64,000 bases of DNA from assembly GCA_018389105.1 (NCBI GenBank), contig JACATO010000310.1:620001-684000 (forward strand), in the 5' to 3' direction. This DNA is from Nautilus pompilius. Lineage: Eukaryota; Mollusca; Cephalopoda; Nautilida; Nautilidae. This document shows positions 26,501 to 41,170 of this stretch, one piece after another. Within the stretch, counting starts at the first letter, position 1. Each line of letters starts with the position of its first letter. The notes below the pieces were generated by a model that saw nothing but the letters and a program-made list of their open reading frames with translations, had not been told where the DNA came from and ran no database searches. The position numbers and the translations under genes were made by a program.

Positions 26501-29500
26501 GCTATCATGCAAATAACATGCTTGCCAGAATTTTGATAAGCTGTGAAAGTTGATGCCTCTATTATCTGAGTGAGACAAAGGCATTAGAATTGAAAGGGTT
26601 TTCCCTGCGTAAAAATTTAAGTGAACAATAACAAATCGAAAAAGAATGGGTGTGGGGCATTTTGGGGTATTGGAATTTCTTCATTTGATTTCCACAGTAA
26701 CATCTGAACAGTGTGTAGGATTGCCCTAATGATTTTATCACACCACCTGCAAGTGAAAGATAATTTTGCATGACAACTTGAGGCTACACAAAGCATAGAA
26801 GATAGTATCTGTTGCTGCTGGGCAGGAAGAAGTGGGTGAAGTTCCAGCGACACACTACCTTTTTGGACTCCTGAAGGTTCTTTTGATGGAAGACACTTCC
26901 AATTTGACGAGTAGCTGAAATTAGCTGGCTTCGGTATCTTTTTGTGGAGCAGTGCAACTGTGCAGTGGGATTATGGGGAGAAAAAAATTGTCAGTACATG
27001 TGTGCTTCGCGGTTGGGGTGTGTTTTTAATTGTAACTTGAGGATCAGGTGACTGTAAAATTACTTTCTCTAGTTGGTTGCTCATAACTCCCAAACACCTG
27101 CAGAAGTTGTTGCAGAAATTCGTGTTATCAGAAATCAAAAGGAGCATTACCTGAAGAAGGCAGCAGCATCCATCAAGTTGCCAGGTTTTCTGGCTTATCC
27201 CAGTAAACTGTGTGGAAGGTGACGTAACAGGTTAAGCCAGTTCAGAAAAATGTTAATAAAATTTTGCTTCAATAAATTGGAGTAGGTAACTCAAATAAAA
27301 AAAAAACTTACTTTTGCAGTTATGCATTGTTTTCAGAAGAATCTTATTTTTTTAAAATTGACATGTCTGTTTAGGTATGGAATCACATAGCATAAGCGGT
27401 ACCCCACCTGTAGTAAAATCTGCAAATTCTGGGAATGCATTCTCCAAGTTCCCTTGAGTATGTACACTTCTGTTAGCATGTGTTATAGTTTCAGAGATAC
27501 AGTTATTAAGCAAAATAGAAATAGTTTATCTTTTAGTAGATTTCTCTCATGTTTTGTTTTCTTCTCAGTAACTATTAATTATTGTTCAGTCAGCCTTGTC
27601 TTGTCTCCAATACTGACATATTTCTCCTCTTATCTTTAGCTTTTCAAACTTTCTCATATGCTTATTCTTTTTTCTTTTCTTTTGCAGCCTGAACCTCTGG
27701 AGCCAGGACTTAAAATTTTGCCCTTATTTTATGCTTTTACCTTGGCAACAAATGTTTTTTCTATTTTCTACGAAGGATCTCAATGTAAGTTGTGCTGTGT
27801 TGTGTCAACTATATGGTGGGCACCAAAAGCATAAGTAATTTTATTTGCTGTTGAAAAGTACACTCAAGATTTTTACTTTTTTAGCTGTGTGAAAATCACG
27901 AAAAGTGTTAGGTAATTTACAAATCTTTAGTTGGGATCCTGGGCATCCACAAGGGGGAATAATAAAAAAGTTGAATAGAAATTATTATTTTTTTTTTGTG
28001 AGCTCTGATGAGGTACTTCATTTTCAGAAACTTCTATGTCAGAGGTAGTTTCAACATGAGGTGAATGGGGAATAGGTTCCAGTCCTTCGTTATTCTGTAT
28101 TTTGCATACTGTACAAGTCCAATAAATACAATATTAAAAACATTGTAGATACACCTTCAATAAAACAGAAAAAAAAAACAATTACAGTCACCAATTGCTT
28201 GCCAGAGCTTGCATAACCATGTGAACCACTGTTGCCAAACTTTGCTCCAACTTGGCAATGGTGGATGAGTGTTACTAATTGTGTGATGAGCTGCCAGGAT
28301 CCTGGTTCTTGTAGTTGCTGAACAGAGGACTTCTTTTTGATGAATGTATCAAGCGTTGACTGTCTTTCCTCCTTCCCTCTCTTTTATTATTAAAATCTTA
28401 CGATAGCTGATGATATCTTTCAACACTGCTTTCTTGACAGCACTGCTGCATTCCCAATCTGGATCATTTTGTTTTGAAGGCCTCTATTGCATCCATATCT
28501 TTGCAATATTTTCAGACAAAAATTTTATAGTTAACACTTTCTGGCATCTCATCGTCAACTGGGTCTTGTTCATCTCTCATAGGCTGTTCCTAACTCCTCA
28601 TGAGAGTCGAGAAACTCTTGCACACCATCTACTTCATCGAATCCTACTTCCTTTGCTAGCTTAACAACATAATTTTTAATTGCTAGCATCTCGGTCTCAA
28701 AGCCCCAGCACAGTCATTGACAACAACTACTCACAGCTTATGCCACACCCCATTCATGCACTTTCTTGTTACCTCTTGCCAAGCATCTCTCATGTTATCA
28801 GTTGCTTTCATTGTTATAAGATTTCCAAAATCTTTAATTCTCTATTAGGTGCTCCTCGTGCAAGTTAATTTCTTAGCAGCTGATAGACTGCTGTTTTAAC
28901 TGAAGCTTTTATACTGTCTGTTTGGTTTAAGATAGTTTTCAATGTGGAATGAGCCATACCTAGCAGGTGTGCTGCATTGCACTTCTTTTGCCCTGCCTCA
29001 ACTCGTCGTATGGTCTGCGTTTTTACATCCAGGGAAATTGTGCTTCTCTCTAGGCACACACGCATCACTGCCACTTGATGGCTGCTTGGCTGGAATAGGG
29101 GTGGCTAATAATGAATATTTTTAATAAAAAGGGGAAATGGTGAGATACAGTCCATACATTTATGCCAAGCATTAGGTTTGAAATGATGGCATTTTTTTTT
29201 TTTTTTTTGAGGGGTACACTTTTTTCTGATTGGTTGAAATCAGAATGAAAGACTATGGTGTCGCTTTCTTGTTGGATTCCATTAGTTTGTTTTTTTTTAT
29301 TATTTTTTTAAATTTTAAGAAAAAAGTCAGGGAAAAACAAACTTCGTAATAATGAAGCTTCATTGCCTGTATACTAGTGTAAAAAAATAATGAATCACAA
29401 GAAATATTTCTAAGTTAAAAAAATTATTGATCAGAATCATAACTTAACCTCTCATTTTCTGACACAAGTACGCTTTCATTGCCAGGCACATTTCCCACTC

Positions 29501-32500
29501 TTGATATTATTTTGTAAATTTGCCCCCACCCCAATTAATAAAATTCTGCAGGTGCCCATGGTTGGGATTGTACAATCAGAATTTCTTCCAAGTTTAACCT
29601 AACTCAGTAATTTACTGGAATTAAATTTATTTTAAGTTGGTCATGTTTGTTTGTCTCTCTCAGTTTTTGTGTTCTAGGCTTGGATTTGAGTATTAAAAAA
29701 AAAAATCTCCCCAAAATACAAGTTCTTTCTTTTATTGGCTGTAAATTATCCTATGATGATACATGATGCATCAGTACATGTTAATATATACACATTTCAT
29801 GAAATTATATGAAAGATAATATATTTTTATATTTACAATATAGTATTAAAACTGTGGTTTCCTCTAATATATTTATGGTAGCATGTTTTATTAGAAACAT
29901 GAAAACAAAATTACTTTTTTTTTTGTAGCTCTGTGTGCTAAGAATTAAAAATTGATTGAACTCTCTTTGGATTTTCTTTTGGGAGTTGAAAAAAGAATTG
30001 GATAATTAGAAAACCTTAGCAGTAAATATTGTGCATGATACATTAGTTTTTTTTTACATTATATTCATTATATTAAGAATAAAAATAGAAGAATGTAGGT
30101 TTAAACTTAGCTATGTTTTATTGATGTTATGCTTTCCTGAATAAGATTTTAAAAGCTGCTCTTATAACTCAGTAGACACATTGATTGCCATCTTAAGTTT
30201 TTCTCAATAATAGGCAGCATGACTTCAGTGATAATGTTACTTTTGTGCACACCACTGATACTGAAACATTTATCTGAATAACACTTTTGAAGAGAAAGCT
30301 AAATATTAAAACTCATAGTATTCGCAATATTGAGTATTTACTGTGTGTCTGTTTGCATTGTTAGTGCTTGGCTTTGATAAGATCCCACTGTATGGTGTTA
30401 TTATCCTCACTGTTGGTTCGGGTATCCTTGCTGGTCTCATTGTGCGGTTTGCAGTTGTCCCATGGCAGAGAAGGAAAATTACAGGTGAGAATTTTGTTTA
30501 CTGAAATGTATATTTGAGGCCATGTAGTATTATGCTATGAAGCAGAACAACAACAACAAAGATATAGAAGTATATGTTTTGAGAGATTCTTACCATAAAG
30601 GATCAACAGCTTTAAGTTGTTGATACTTGTTGTCATCACCGAGATAGTTTTTTTTTTTTACCAGTGCAATGGTACAGATTGAAAAAAATGGCTTGACAAG
30701 TAGCTATATTTTCTGGACAAGATGAGATGCAGGTTCCAGTTTATTGGAAACTTTCATAGGTTCAGATATTTGTCACCTGGTCAAGACTTAGCTTTTTATA
30801 AAGAGTTTTGCAGTCCATAATCATACAAAGAGCAAAGTAATAATACTGTGCCAGGCTTTTGTTTTGATTTTAAAAGGTTGGGCTGCTTGGCAGTCCACTA
30901 GGAAGGGCCGAAGCTTAAATCTTGGTCAGGACTGGTACAATTTAGTGCACCTCTGGCATGGTTTTTTCTTGTTCTTTTTCACCAGCCAGCCACAAGGGTT
31001 TTCTTTGTGCACTCTGTTTTTCTCCCACCTCTTAAAATAAAGTGTTCTACTAAAGATTTCCAGTTACACGTGGTGGAGGTTTCATGGGTAATTCTTGGTT
31101 TTCACCTTGACCATTCCTCAAGAGCCAACCAACCAACCATATCTAGTTAACTTGCTTGGTCACCAAGGTTAATTCACCACACTTCTCCTTTCTTGTGCAT
31201 TGTCTGTGAGATGTCCTTAGACATAAAAAGTCAGAACAGAGGTTGCCAAGGAGGAGCAGCAACATCAAAGTTAACTCCCCGTTGGCAGACAGGGAAAGTA
31301 CTGAGGACATTCAAATGAAACCCAGCTGAAATAGCATTGCCATAATGGTATCCAGCAGGATTTTATCTGAACATTTCTGGTAGTAGCAGTGTGCTATGCT
31401 AATCTTCTTGAGATTTGTTTGAGGATGTAGTAATTAAAAAATGGTGCTATGAAATGCCAGTCTTGTATCTGTTATCTTTGGCTAGAGCTATGCATAGTAA
31501 GTATGAAAAGTCAATGTGGTTGGTAAAAAATCAAACAGAATTTTTTTAGATCACTGATGTGGCCATACTAATTATGCATTTTAAAATATTTTAGAAGAAA
31601 CTGTTTAAAAAAAAGAAAACTACTTTGTGGTTAATATTAATATACATACTGTTTTCTTTTCCATAGAAAAGTGTTTGAACCTTCACAGTATTTCTGGACA
31701 GCAGGTTTATAAAGACAGGACAGATGAATCGTCTAGAAACTCTAAAGTTACCATTCAAGGTAAAACTAGTATGATTTTTCTTGAGCAATCATTCCTAACT
31801 AACTTCCATGCCATTTCCAAAACAGTTTGATTTTTTTAAGTGAATTATATGCTGCCTAAGACAGAAAAAAGCATGCTTTTATTTATTTTCATTTAAAGAG
31901 TTCTTTCACATAAAGAAGGTAAAATTTAGTTTTAAAAATGTTTTTGTTGTATTGGTAGTCATTCTTGCAGACAACAGTTACTCTTAGCTATACTAGTATT
32001 CAGTAATTGGGACATTTGAGATTTTAATTTTTTGAACAAAACAATATAAGGATATTTTGTACGAGACTTCTTGTACAACTATTTACAGTAACTTTGGTCA
32101 TTATAGGTGTCATAAGATCATTCAACTCTTGTCAACTCAAGTTGTGTGACAATTTTGTTGCTTCAGGTATTGCATGTTGCTTTTTGCGTCTGGGTTCGGT
32201 GTACTTGCAAAAATTTCATCACTGTAAGGTGAATCCAAACTTGCATAACAGTAGTCAAATTGGCTGTAAAATTTGTCACCATTGTTCACAATGAATTTAA
32301 CGAGCTTTGTGAGTATGGTGCTTCATTGTCAACTTATCAATAATCAGCAGTGCCTAGCCATGGCTAAGCTACAGACAGATGTAGCCACTGAACATGGTGT
32401 AACACAGAGTGACTTTGGCAGAGTTACAAAAACCAATTCATTTGACATGACAAAAGACCTTGTAGGGGACATCACAGCAGTGTTAATGATAACAGCTGTT

Positions 32501-35500
32501 ATACTTATCTGACTCAACATAACCACATTATCTTGACAATCCATTTAGAAAGAATTGTAGTAGTGGATCTGTATCTTCTGTCTGTAATTGCTATACTCTG
32601 CTAATCTGAATCTAAACAAACACAATACTGACTGTAACATGTTAGAGAAAAAACATTTTTGTGTGGCAGTGTTTTAGTCTGGAGTACTGCATCATGTGAC
32701 CACAAAAATAATTTGATTATCTTTGGAACTGTTACAGGTTGGTGCTACCTAGATAAGGTCATTAGATTTGTTATACTGTTTGTACAGAGTCCTGGTTATC
32801 TTCACTTTCATGGAAGATAATGCAAAGGTCCATCATGCAAGAATAGTCAAACTACCATCAAAAAGAAAATATTCAAGTTAAAAATTTGCAGTCATTTTAA
32901 AGACATTTTTATGAAGAACTGTACCATAATGATATAATTCAACTGCTAATTTAGTGTTTACATTATACTTCAGCATTACACATAATCACCAATATTTTTC
33001 TTTTATTTATGCAGTGATTAAAACAATACATGGATATTGTGATATAAATTGCACAAACATATTGAGAATTTGAACACAATTCAAAATTGACCATAAAGTT
33101 TGATTTTCACAATACCTGGTCATTGTTTAATGCATTTAGTGGTATTATAATGATGACAATCAAACTTTGTGTAATGCTGAAGTATAATGTAAACACTAAA
33201 TTAGCAGTTGAATTATATCATTATGGTGCAGTTCTTCATAAAAATGTCTTTAAAATGACTGCAAATTTTTAACTTCAGTTCTCACTAAATTAATCAACAT
33301 GTATAAATAACTTATAAAAGTAAATACTGAAAAATAAGGGTACACTGATGGTTTTTGTGCACATCAATTACTATAAATTGTATGAGTTTAAAAACTACAC
33401 TGCTAGACACTTTTTTTCCACCATGGGGTCTTGTTTATTTTAATGATAGCTTTCTGCCTCCATGTTTAATTAAGTAGTTACAAGGAGGCAAGAAACCATC
33501 ATGTGCTTATACAAGGACCCATGGAAGAGAGAAAGATATCAATGTGATTCTTAAATACTATAAATATTAGCTATACTTGCCACTGGTAATTTATTCCAGT
33601 CATGAATAATTCTATTACTAAATAATTGTACTGGAATCTTATTTATGATAGCCCCAACTAAGAAATAATCTGTCTGCTCCCATGCTCAAAATCCCTAATA
33701 ATTTTGAAAATTTGAATTTGGTGGTTTCAATGTTTATAATAGAAACTTTGTAGATATTATATTTTAAAATTGTTCAGGCTGTAAGCATTCTAGCAAATCT
33801 ATGCTGAACTCTTTCTAATAACTTAATAACCTTTCTCAAATAAGCATTAACACTTGCACACATTTCAAGATGAAGATGAATTAAGAAGTTATTCAATAAC
33901 TTTATTTTTATGTTTAATACTCTTGTTAATTACTCCTAACATTCTATTTTCTTTTTGGTTACTAACTAAACTAACTGAAGTAGATAAGATAGAACATGTA
34001 ATTATTATTCACATCTTATAAGGATATCAAGAAATCTATATTCATTTTTTATGATAATTTAAAACAAAATGCGGTAACAAGAATGTCCTGAGGAACAATA
34101 CATTATAAAACAATTTTTAAAAAAATTATTTTTATACACAAAACTCCGTGCGCATGCGCACGGAGTTTTGTGTGTGTAATTTTGTGTAGCAGCCTTTACT
34201 TAAGGAAAAAGAAAAATTAATTTTCAGGAGTCTTTTTAATGTTCTTTGTTACAGTAGGGGGCCATGATGATGACTATAACTATCCTCGGGTGCAGTACAC
34301 ACACTTGAGAGAAGAGGAAGAAGCAGACAATCACAAAACAAGTTGGTGGTTTTTATTCTGTTAGATAATTATCTTCCTGTCTGTTTATTTCCTTGTGAAA
34401 CTATTTCAAGAAAATTTAAGTTGCAACATTGAACATGTTTTAGGTTCATTAATTTTGTTTTTGACTTTTAGTGATTTTTGTTTAATTTCTGAAAGCTCAT
34501 AAATTGTTTTAAGGAATGCTTAAGTTCATGGATTCTTGTACTTCTACACATTTAATAGTTTCCATTAAACATGTTTGTTGATGAATAAATGAACACTTGA
34601 CAAAAAAGCTAGGAATGCAGCAGAAAATGAACCTACATTTTAGAAAATTATTTTTATTCTTTGTCATACCTTAACATCAGTTGCATTGATTAACCTTTTT
34701 AAAAACGCTTTTTAAAAAGTGAAAGAATGTTTTAAATATTACTTTTTCACATACACCTGCCTGCTTATTTTCTGGTGGGAGTCAAACAGTTCAGATTAAG
34801 TCAATACTGTGCCTCTATCTCAATATTTACATTTCAATCAGGAGACTAAAGAAATGTAAATATTAAAGAGGCTTCTGCAAATCACAAAATTGAAAAGCCT
34901 AAAATCACAGTTTAAAAAAAGTAGTTTAGGAAAAAAAAGAAGCAAAACTTAATGTTCAGCTATCAGCTTCTTGCTGTTGACTATGTTTATTCAAAGTTGC
35001 CAGATAGCCCCAACAAGATGCCAGTTTTCTGTCATGTACTCTACTGTTTCACTCACTCCATTCTTGAAAAAAATTTAACACCATCAAACCTTAAGTACAG
35101 ACACAGAAGTAAGCCCACAGTTGGGAATATCCACTATAAATTCAACAGTCAAATTTTTATAGGTGTCCCTGATGTTGATTCATAATACATACTGACTTAA
35201 AAATGACGTGCTAACCAAACTTTAAGCTATTGTTGATGTTTCTTTATTTGTATATAGAGTAAGCTAACCTCCTTACAACACACACACCAGGTGCAATCTA
35301 ATTAAAATATTAAAAAATCTTGTTTAAAATTTCAAACATGCATATTCACTAATTGTTTGCTAGGCTAGTTATAGATCTAACTGTATTATACAATAGAAGT
35401 ATAAATAAGCTTTATTTGATGGAATGCTAGAATCTTTGTCTAACATGTCAGGCCGATTACACAATAGCAACAGGATAACAGTAATGTTTTATGTATGAGG

Positions 35501-38500
35501 TCTGATCAAAAAGTTTCGGAACTAAATTTATTCTTACAAAACTAAAGGACAACATAGTTAATCAAATCAATCCCTTTCAAGGTAGTTTACTGATTGAACA
35601 GTAATTCCAGTGGTCTTACTATATTTTAAAGCATCTCTGATTCTCGTCTTTTGGGATGGCTTTCAGTTTCTGGGCTGCATTTTGGATGATGGTTCACCTG
35701 TTCTGAAATCTTTTAGGGTAAGTTTCAGTCTGGGAAACAAAAAAAAATTCATTTGGTGGGGAAGCAGCAGAATGTTGTGCTTGGCCAAAAATTTTCATGT
35801 GGAGAAAGCTGAATGTGTGGTGCATTGTTGTTATGCAACATTCACAAATCTAACTCCCTGTTTTAAAAGCTGCTTCCATCAAACTGCATTTCTTAAGCAT
35901 TTCAGACAGTTGTTAAAACCATCAATTCATCATCTGATCTTGTGAAATGAACACGTTTCACAGCACCTTCACTGTCAAAAACAATCATTGTCGTCTTTCC
36001 TATCTTGCTTTTTTTTTGGTCGAGGTGATGACAAGTTTATCCACTGAGAAGACTAATGCTTAATTTTTGGATTGTAGCCATAAACCCAAGTCTTGTTACC
36101 TATAATGATGCTGTGCAGGAAGTTTTATCATTTGCTGCATGATGAATAAATCCTTGAACACTGACTGTGAGGCAATGTTCTTTCTGTTTTGGAGTGAGAA
36201 CCTATGGGACAAACGTCACCGATACACACCTTATTCTCAAATCTTGAGTCAAAATTATATGGCAGGTGCCATAGATGTCACCACCACCTGCCACTTCATG
36301 AATTGTCATTTATCTGTTACCATGAATCATGTCAAGAACATGAGTGACTGATTCCTCACTATGCAAGGTTGGTGGATGGCTGGATCATGGATCATCATCA
36401 ACGGAAATTTGCCCGTTTTCAAATCGAGCAAATTACTCAAATATTTTGAACGGCTGAAAGCTTCATCCCCAAATTCTGTTTTTAACATTTCCTGTGATTC
36501 CGTGGCTGTCTTACCAAGTTTCACATAGAATTTGATGTGCACACTTTGCTCCTTCAGGTCAGACATTTTAGAATGGGACATAAAAATAAATACATCTGCA
36601 CAAAACTCTGTTATGCAAGATGGATACAAAATTATCCTCCTGCCAGTGGTGTGATGTCAGCAAATGTTGCCTTGTTTAATAACCCTATGGTATTAATTTC
36701 TCCATTTTGATCAGACCTTTTGCATTAATCAATAGAATGCTTTATGTCCTGCTATAAGTAAAAAGTTAGAATCTGCATTTTTATGTGAAATTTTAAAGAT
36801 CTGTCTGCTTCATATTTCACTTGTTTCTTTAAAATTACAATTTACTACAACAACTACTATTATTTTAGCCCCCCCCCCAATTCGTCATTTCCAGCTCTTG
36901 ACTGTTTAAGAGAAAAAAGTATTGAATACATTTTTACATAACTAAATAAATGCTAACCTCATTTGTTGAGAGAAATTTACCAAAGGATATTGCAATGAAA
37001 ATAAATACCATATTAATTATTTTACTAAAGTAACATTAAGCATGACTAAGAATTTGCTGGAATTAATAAATTCAACAAATATTTGAATTTGAGGACTATA
37101 AATGTGAGATTTTGTAGTAAGGTTTAATTTTTTTGTAAATTTCTTTTATAAACATTCTTATTTTTTAAAACTTTCAACAACCCCTAATACCTAGAGAAGT
37201 CATGAAGAAAGTCTTCAAAAATAAAGGTATTAATAAGTAGGTGCTGGCACCAAGTCTCACTTAAATAAATGGAGGTGAGTGAAATATTTGTTACTTGGTC
37301 TCAAGCAATCTCTTACAATTTCTTAAGTCAATTTGGCTTATGACGGAAAAAAAATGGTGAAAAAAAATACTTTTAAAGATATGCTGATGTTAAGTTGAAG
37401 AAAAAATAGAATTTGTAAGTATTACAAGAAAAATAAACACTGCTCTTGATGGTTATGTTTTTGATTTACAGATCATGGAATCTTTTTAGAACATCTGAGA
37501 CAAGTAGAAGAAAAGGTGTTTGTAAAGCTAGGAAAGTGTTATAATTTTATATTTCAATTTATATTATTTGTAGAACTTAAAGACTTTGAAACTATTGTTG
37601 GAAAATACTTTACTGAAAATATTTGTGAGCTTTCTGATATGTTAATTTAAAAAAATCATTTTAACAGCTCAACTTACTTATAATGTAAAAAAAAAATGAT
37701 ATACAAATCAACAGAAGTGGACAAGCTTGTTCAAATAGATAAACATGATCTACTCTAAGCATCATTATATTCAGAATTGCTAAACATTAAAAAAAAAAAA
37801 TGTACTGAACATTCAAAATAAGAATCAGAAATGTTTTTTCTGGTGTATACTTGTACATCTACAAGTCACCTATATAGCTTAATGAATCTAAATTAAAAAT
37901 GAAAGACATTGCTTACCCTGTTACATTAAACAAAATAAATAAGTTGAAATGCAACAACTCATTTAATCTGTACATGTTTGATGATGATGATGAAGTTCTG
38001 CCATGTAGAATTATACATTTAAAAATGAAAGAACATATAGATCTCTTGCTTATTACACAAGGAGATAAAATTTTTTATATTCTAAAAATTTATCTAGACT
38101 AATTAGAATACAAATAACAAAGCATAAATAAAAAATTTGTATTTGCCCATTTGTTTAAGTTATAGAGATGAAAAGAACTTGTAAAACCTAAAGAGATGGG
38201 TAATACAAATTCATTGGTTTTATCTAGAGTGCCTAAAAAGTATAATAATAAACTCAAATTTAAATTTTTTGCAGCTAAAATAAAAGTACCTTTTGTAATT
38301 TATGCAGATTTTAAAGTAGTTTTGCTATAAGTAGGAAGACTTACTAAAAGCACAAGATATTATAATTAGACATTCCATAATTATTTTGTTGTATCTGATT
38401 ATGCAAAATTCACACCTGCATTTTTAAAAGCAAAAAATAAAGAAGTGTATAAAACTTGTTTAATTCTCATAAATCCTAAAGATATTAATACAAATAAAGA

Positions 38501-41132
38501 TCACAAACTTTATGGCTTCTGAATTTTGTCATAACAGTGAAAAACCTTTTAGATAAAAAAGTGAGAGACCATTGTCACTTAACTAGTAAATTTGGAGCTG
38601 CCTGACAGTGTAATTTAAACTTTAGATGCCCTAATCATATTCCTGTTATATTTCATAATTTATTTAATCATGATATGCTGCTTCTTTTTTTTTTATAGAT
38701 CTGGCTAGGGAAGTCTTGTCTCTTATGTCACAACCATCTGAAATGTATTTTTACTTAAAGAACCTGCTGATAAAAAAAATAACGGACAATAAAGATATAA
38801 TTAAATTTAGGGGAACAAATTTAGATAAGTTAGTGATAAATCTAAAACTAAAACAATTTGTGCATATCAACTAAGTCAGATTTTTGTATATTAAATGCAA
38901 TTATTGACACAGCAGAAGATTTTATTATTGATCAACTTATAAATAAATGAGTTTCATGAGGAGTATTTTAAAACTGGGGTAAATCTTGGTACAGAAATTG
39001 ATATCACAATTCAAAATCAAGATATTCTAAAAGTTGATAATATGAATTGTACTTATGTTGATAGGGTAAGTTTGACAAATAACAGCATTTTACATTTAGT
39101 CAGATTAAATATATTCTAGGTGGCAAAGAAATTGAGAGTATACTTTATCTGGGTCAAGCAACAACTATGAAAAGACTAAAATCATCTTGATAATCTATCA
39201 GTAAGACCCAGGGATTGAATCAGTGTTGGTATAAAGACTCCAAATCAAATCATAAAGGTAGCTTCAATTTCTGTCTCCCCAAACCTACATCTTTGGGTTT
39301 TGTCAAGACTATAAAAAAAATGGCAGGTGGAATAAAGAATCAAATTGTTTTGATGAGGAAGGATGATGATGCAATATTTAGAGCAAACAGAGTACGATTA
39401 ATCAAACCGAACATTTACCAAAATTTGTAGATAATGTTGACACCATTCCAACCAAATCAGTTGTATAGATTTTATGCAATTTTTTATGAAGATATGCAAA
39501 AATTGCTAAAGGTTAAAAAAGTTGGTTGATTTTTTGGAGCTATTTTACCAACTCTAATTAATATTGGAAATACTATTTTTATCATCTTTAAGTGCAATAT
39601 CTGTGTTTTCTTGGAGGACTAGTTCATGCTGGTGGACAAAAAACTATGGGTAAAGGTTGCACTTGTGATGTAGTATTAGTTACAAAAGTTTTGTCGGTTT
39701 TTTTATTATGTTAATTTGAGGTTCATTTTTTGTATGCTTATGAAGGTGCATATAGATAAGTTATATATTTGTTTTGTAGTGTGTGCTTTGACACACATTA
39801 TGCAAAACCTACCTTTTTGAAAATCATAAAATGTAGATTTGTTTCAGGGTTCTGAGTGAAGCTTGGATAGAAAAGTATTTCGTGCCATTTTGCTTCACTA
39901 GTTCAAACCAGGCCACAAAGTGAGCGGGGAAACTCGTAACATTAAGCAAGCATGCAGCAAGGACACAGCCAATGAGCGCATAGTGCAACGATGGTTTGCA
40001 AAATTTTGATCAGGAGATGTGAGCCTCAAAGATGATGAATTGTAGCAGATGTCCTTCCAGCTGTCATGATGACCATCTGAAAGCCTCAGTTGAAGCCGAT
40101 CCAAGAAAACCAGTGCAAGAAATTGCTGGAGAGCTCGGCGTAAGCACTGCAGCTGTTTTCTGGCATCCTGACACAATCAGCCAGTGAAAAGGCTTGACAA
40201 GTAGGTGCCTCACAAGCTGAATGAACAACAACAAAATCATCAAAGATCTGCTCTTCACTTGTAAGAAACAAAAATGACCCCATTTCCTGACTGAATCATT
40301 ACATGTGATGAAAAATTGATCCTTTATGACAATTGCAAATGATCAGCACATCAGCTTGACAGAGATAAGACATCTAACCACATTCCAGAACCAAGCTTCC
40401 ACCCAAAGAAGGTCATGGTCACTGTTTGGCAGACTGCAACTGGTGTCATCCACTATAACTTCTTGCAACCTGGCGAAACCATCACAACTGAAAGCTACTA
40501 TCATGAATTAAATGTCCCAAAGAAGGTCATGGTCACTGTTTGGCAGACTGCAACTGGTGTCATCCACTATAACTTCTTGCAACCTGGCGAAACCATCACA
40601 ACTGAAAGCTACTATCATGAATTAAATGTTCATCAGAAACTCTCCCAATGACAGCCAGCTTTGGTGAATCAAAGAGGCCCAATCCTGCTCCACAACATTG
40701 CTTGTCCTCATGTTGCATATGCGACTCTTCAGAAACTGAATGTTTTGGGGTATGAAGTTCTCCCTCACCCAGTCTATTCACCAGAACTTTCTCCCACAGA
40801 CTGCCACCCTTTTCTAACACCTTGACAGCTTCCTCTATATGAAATCCTTCTCCAACCAAGCAGCAATTGAAACTGCCTTCCAACAGTTTATTGATTCCAG
40901 AAATCCAGATTTTTTTCAAAATGGTACAAATATGCTTGTAACTCGTTGGTGGAAGTGTTTTGATTGTAATGGAATTTCCTTTGATTAATAAACTTCACGT
41001 TCAGCAGCGATATGAAGTCTCATTGTTGCAGTAAAAAACCAACAAAACTTTTGTAACAACCTGATAGATATCATAGCTGAATATATAAATAAAACAAAAA
41101 AATAGATATTTTATGATATATATATATATGTA

Positions 41133-41170
<38 letters not shown>

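Noticed and set aside
40415-40651. Tandem 'repeat protein' reading
   Set aside because: The repeat is a duplication within mariner transposase, not a repeat-domain protein.
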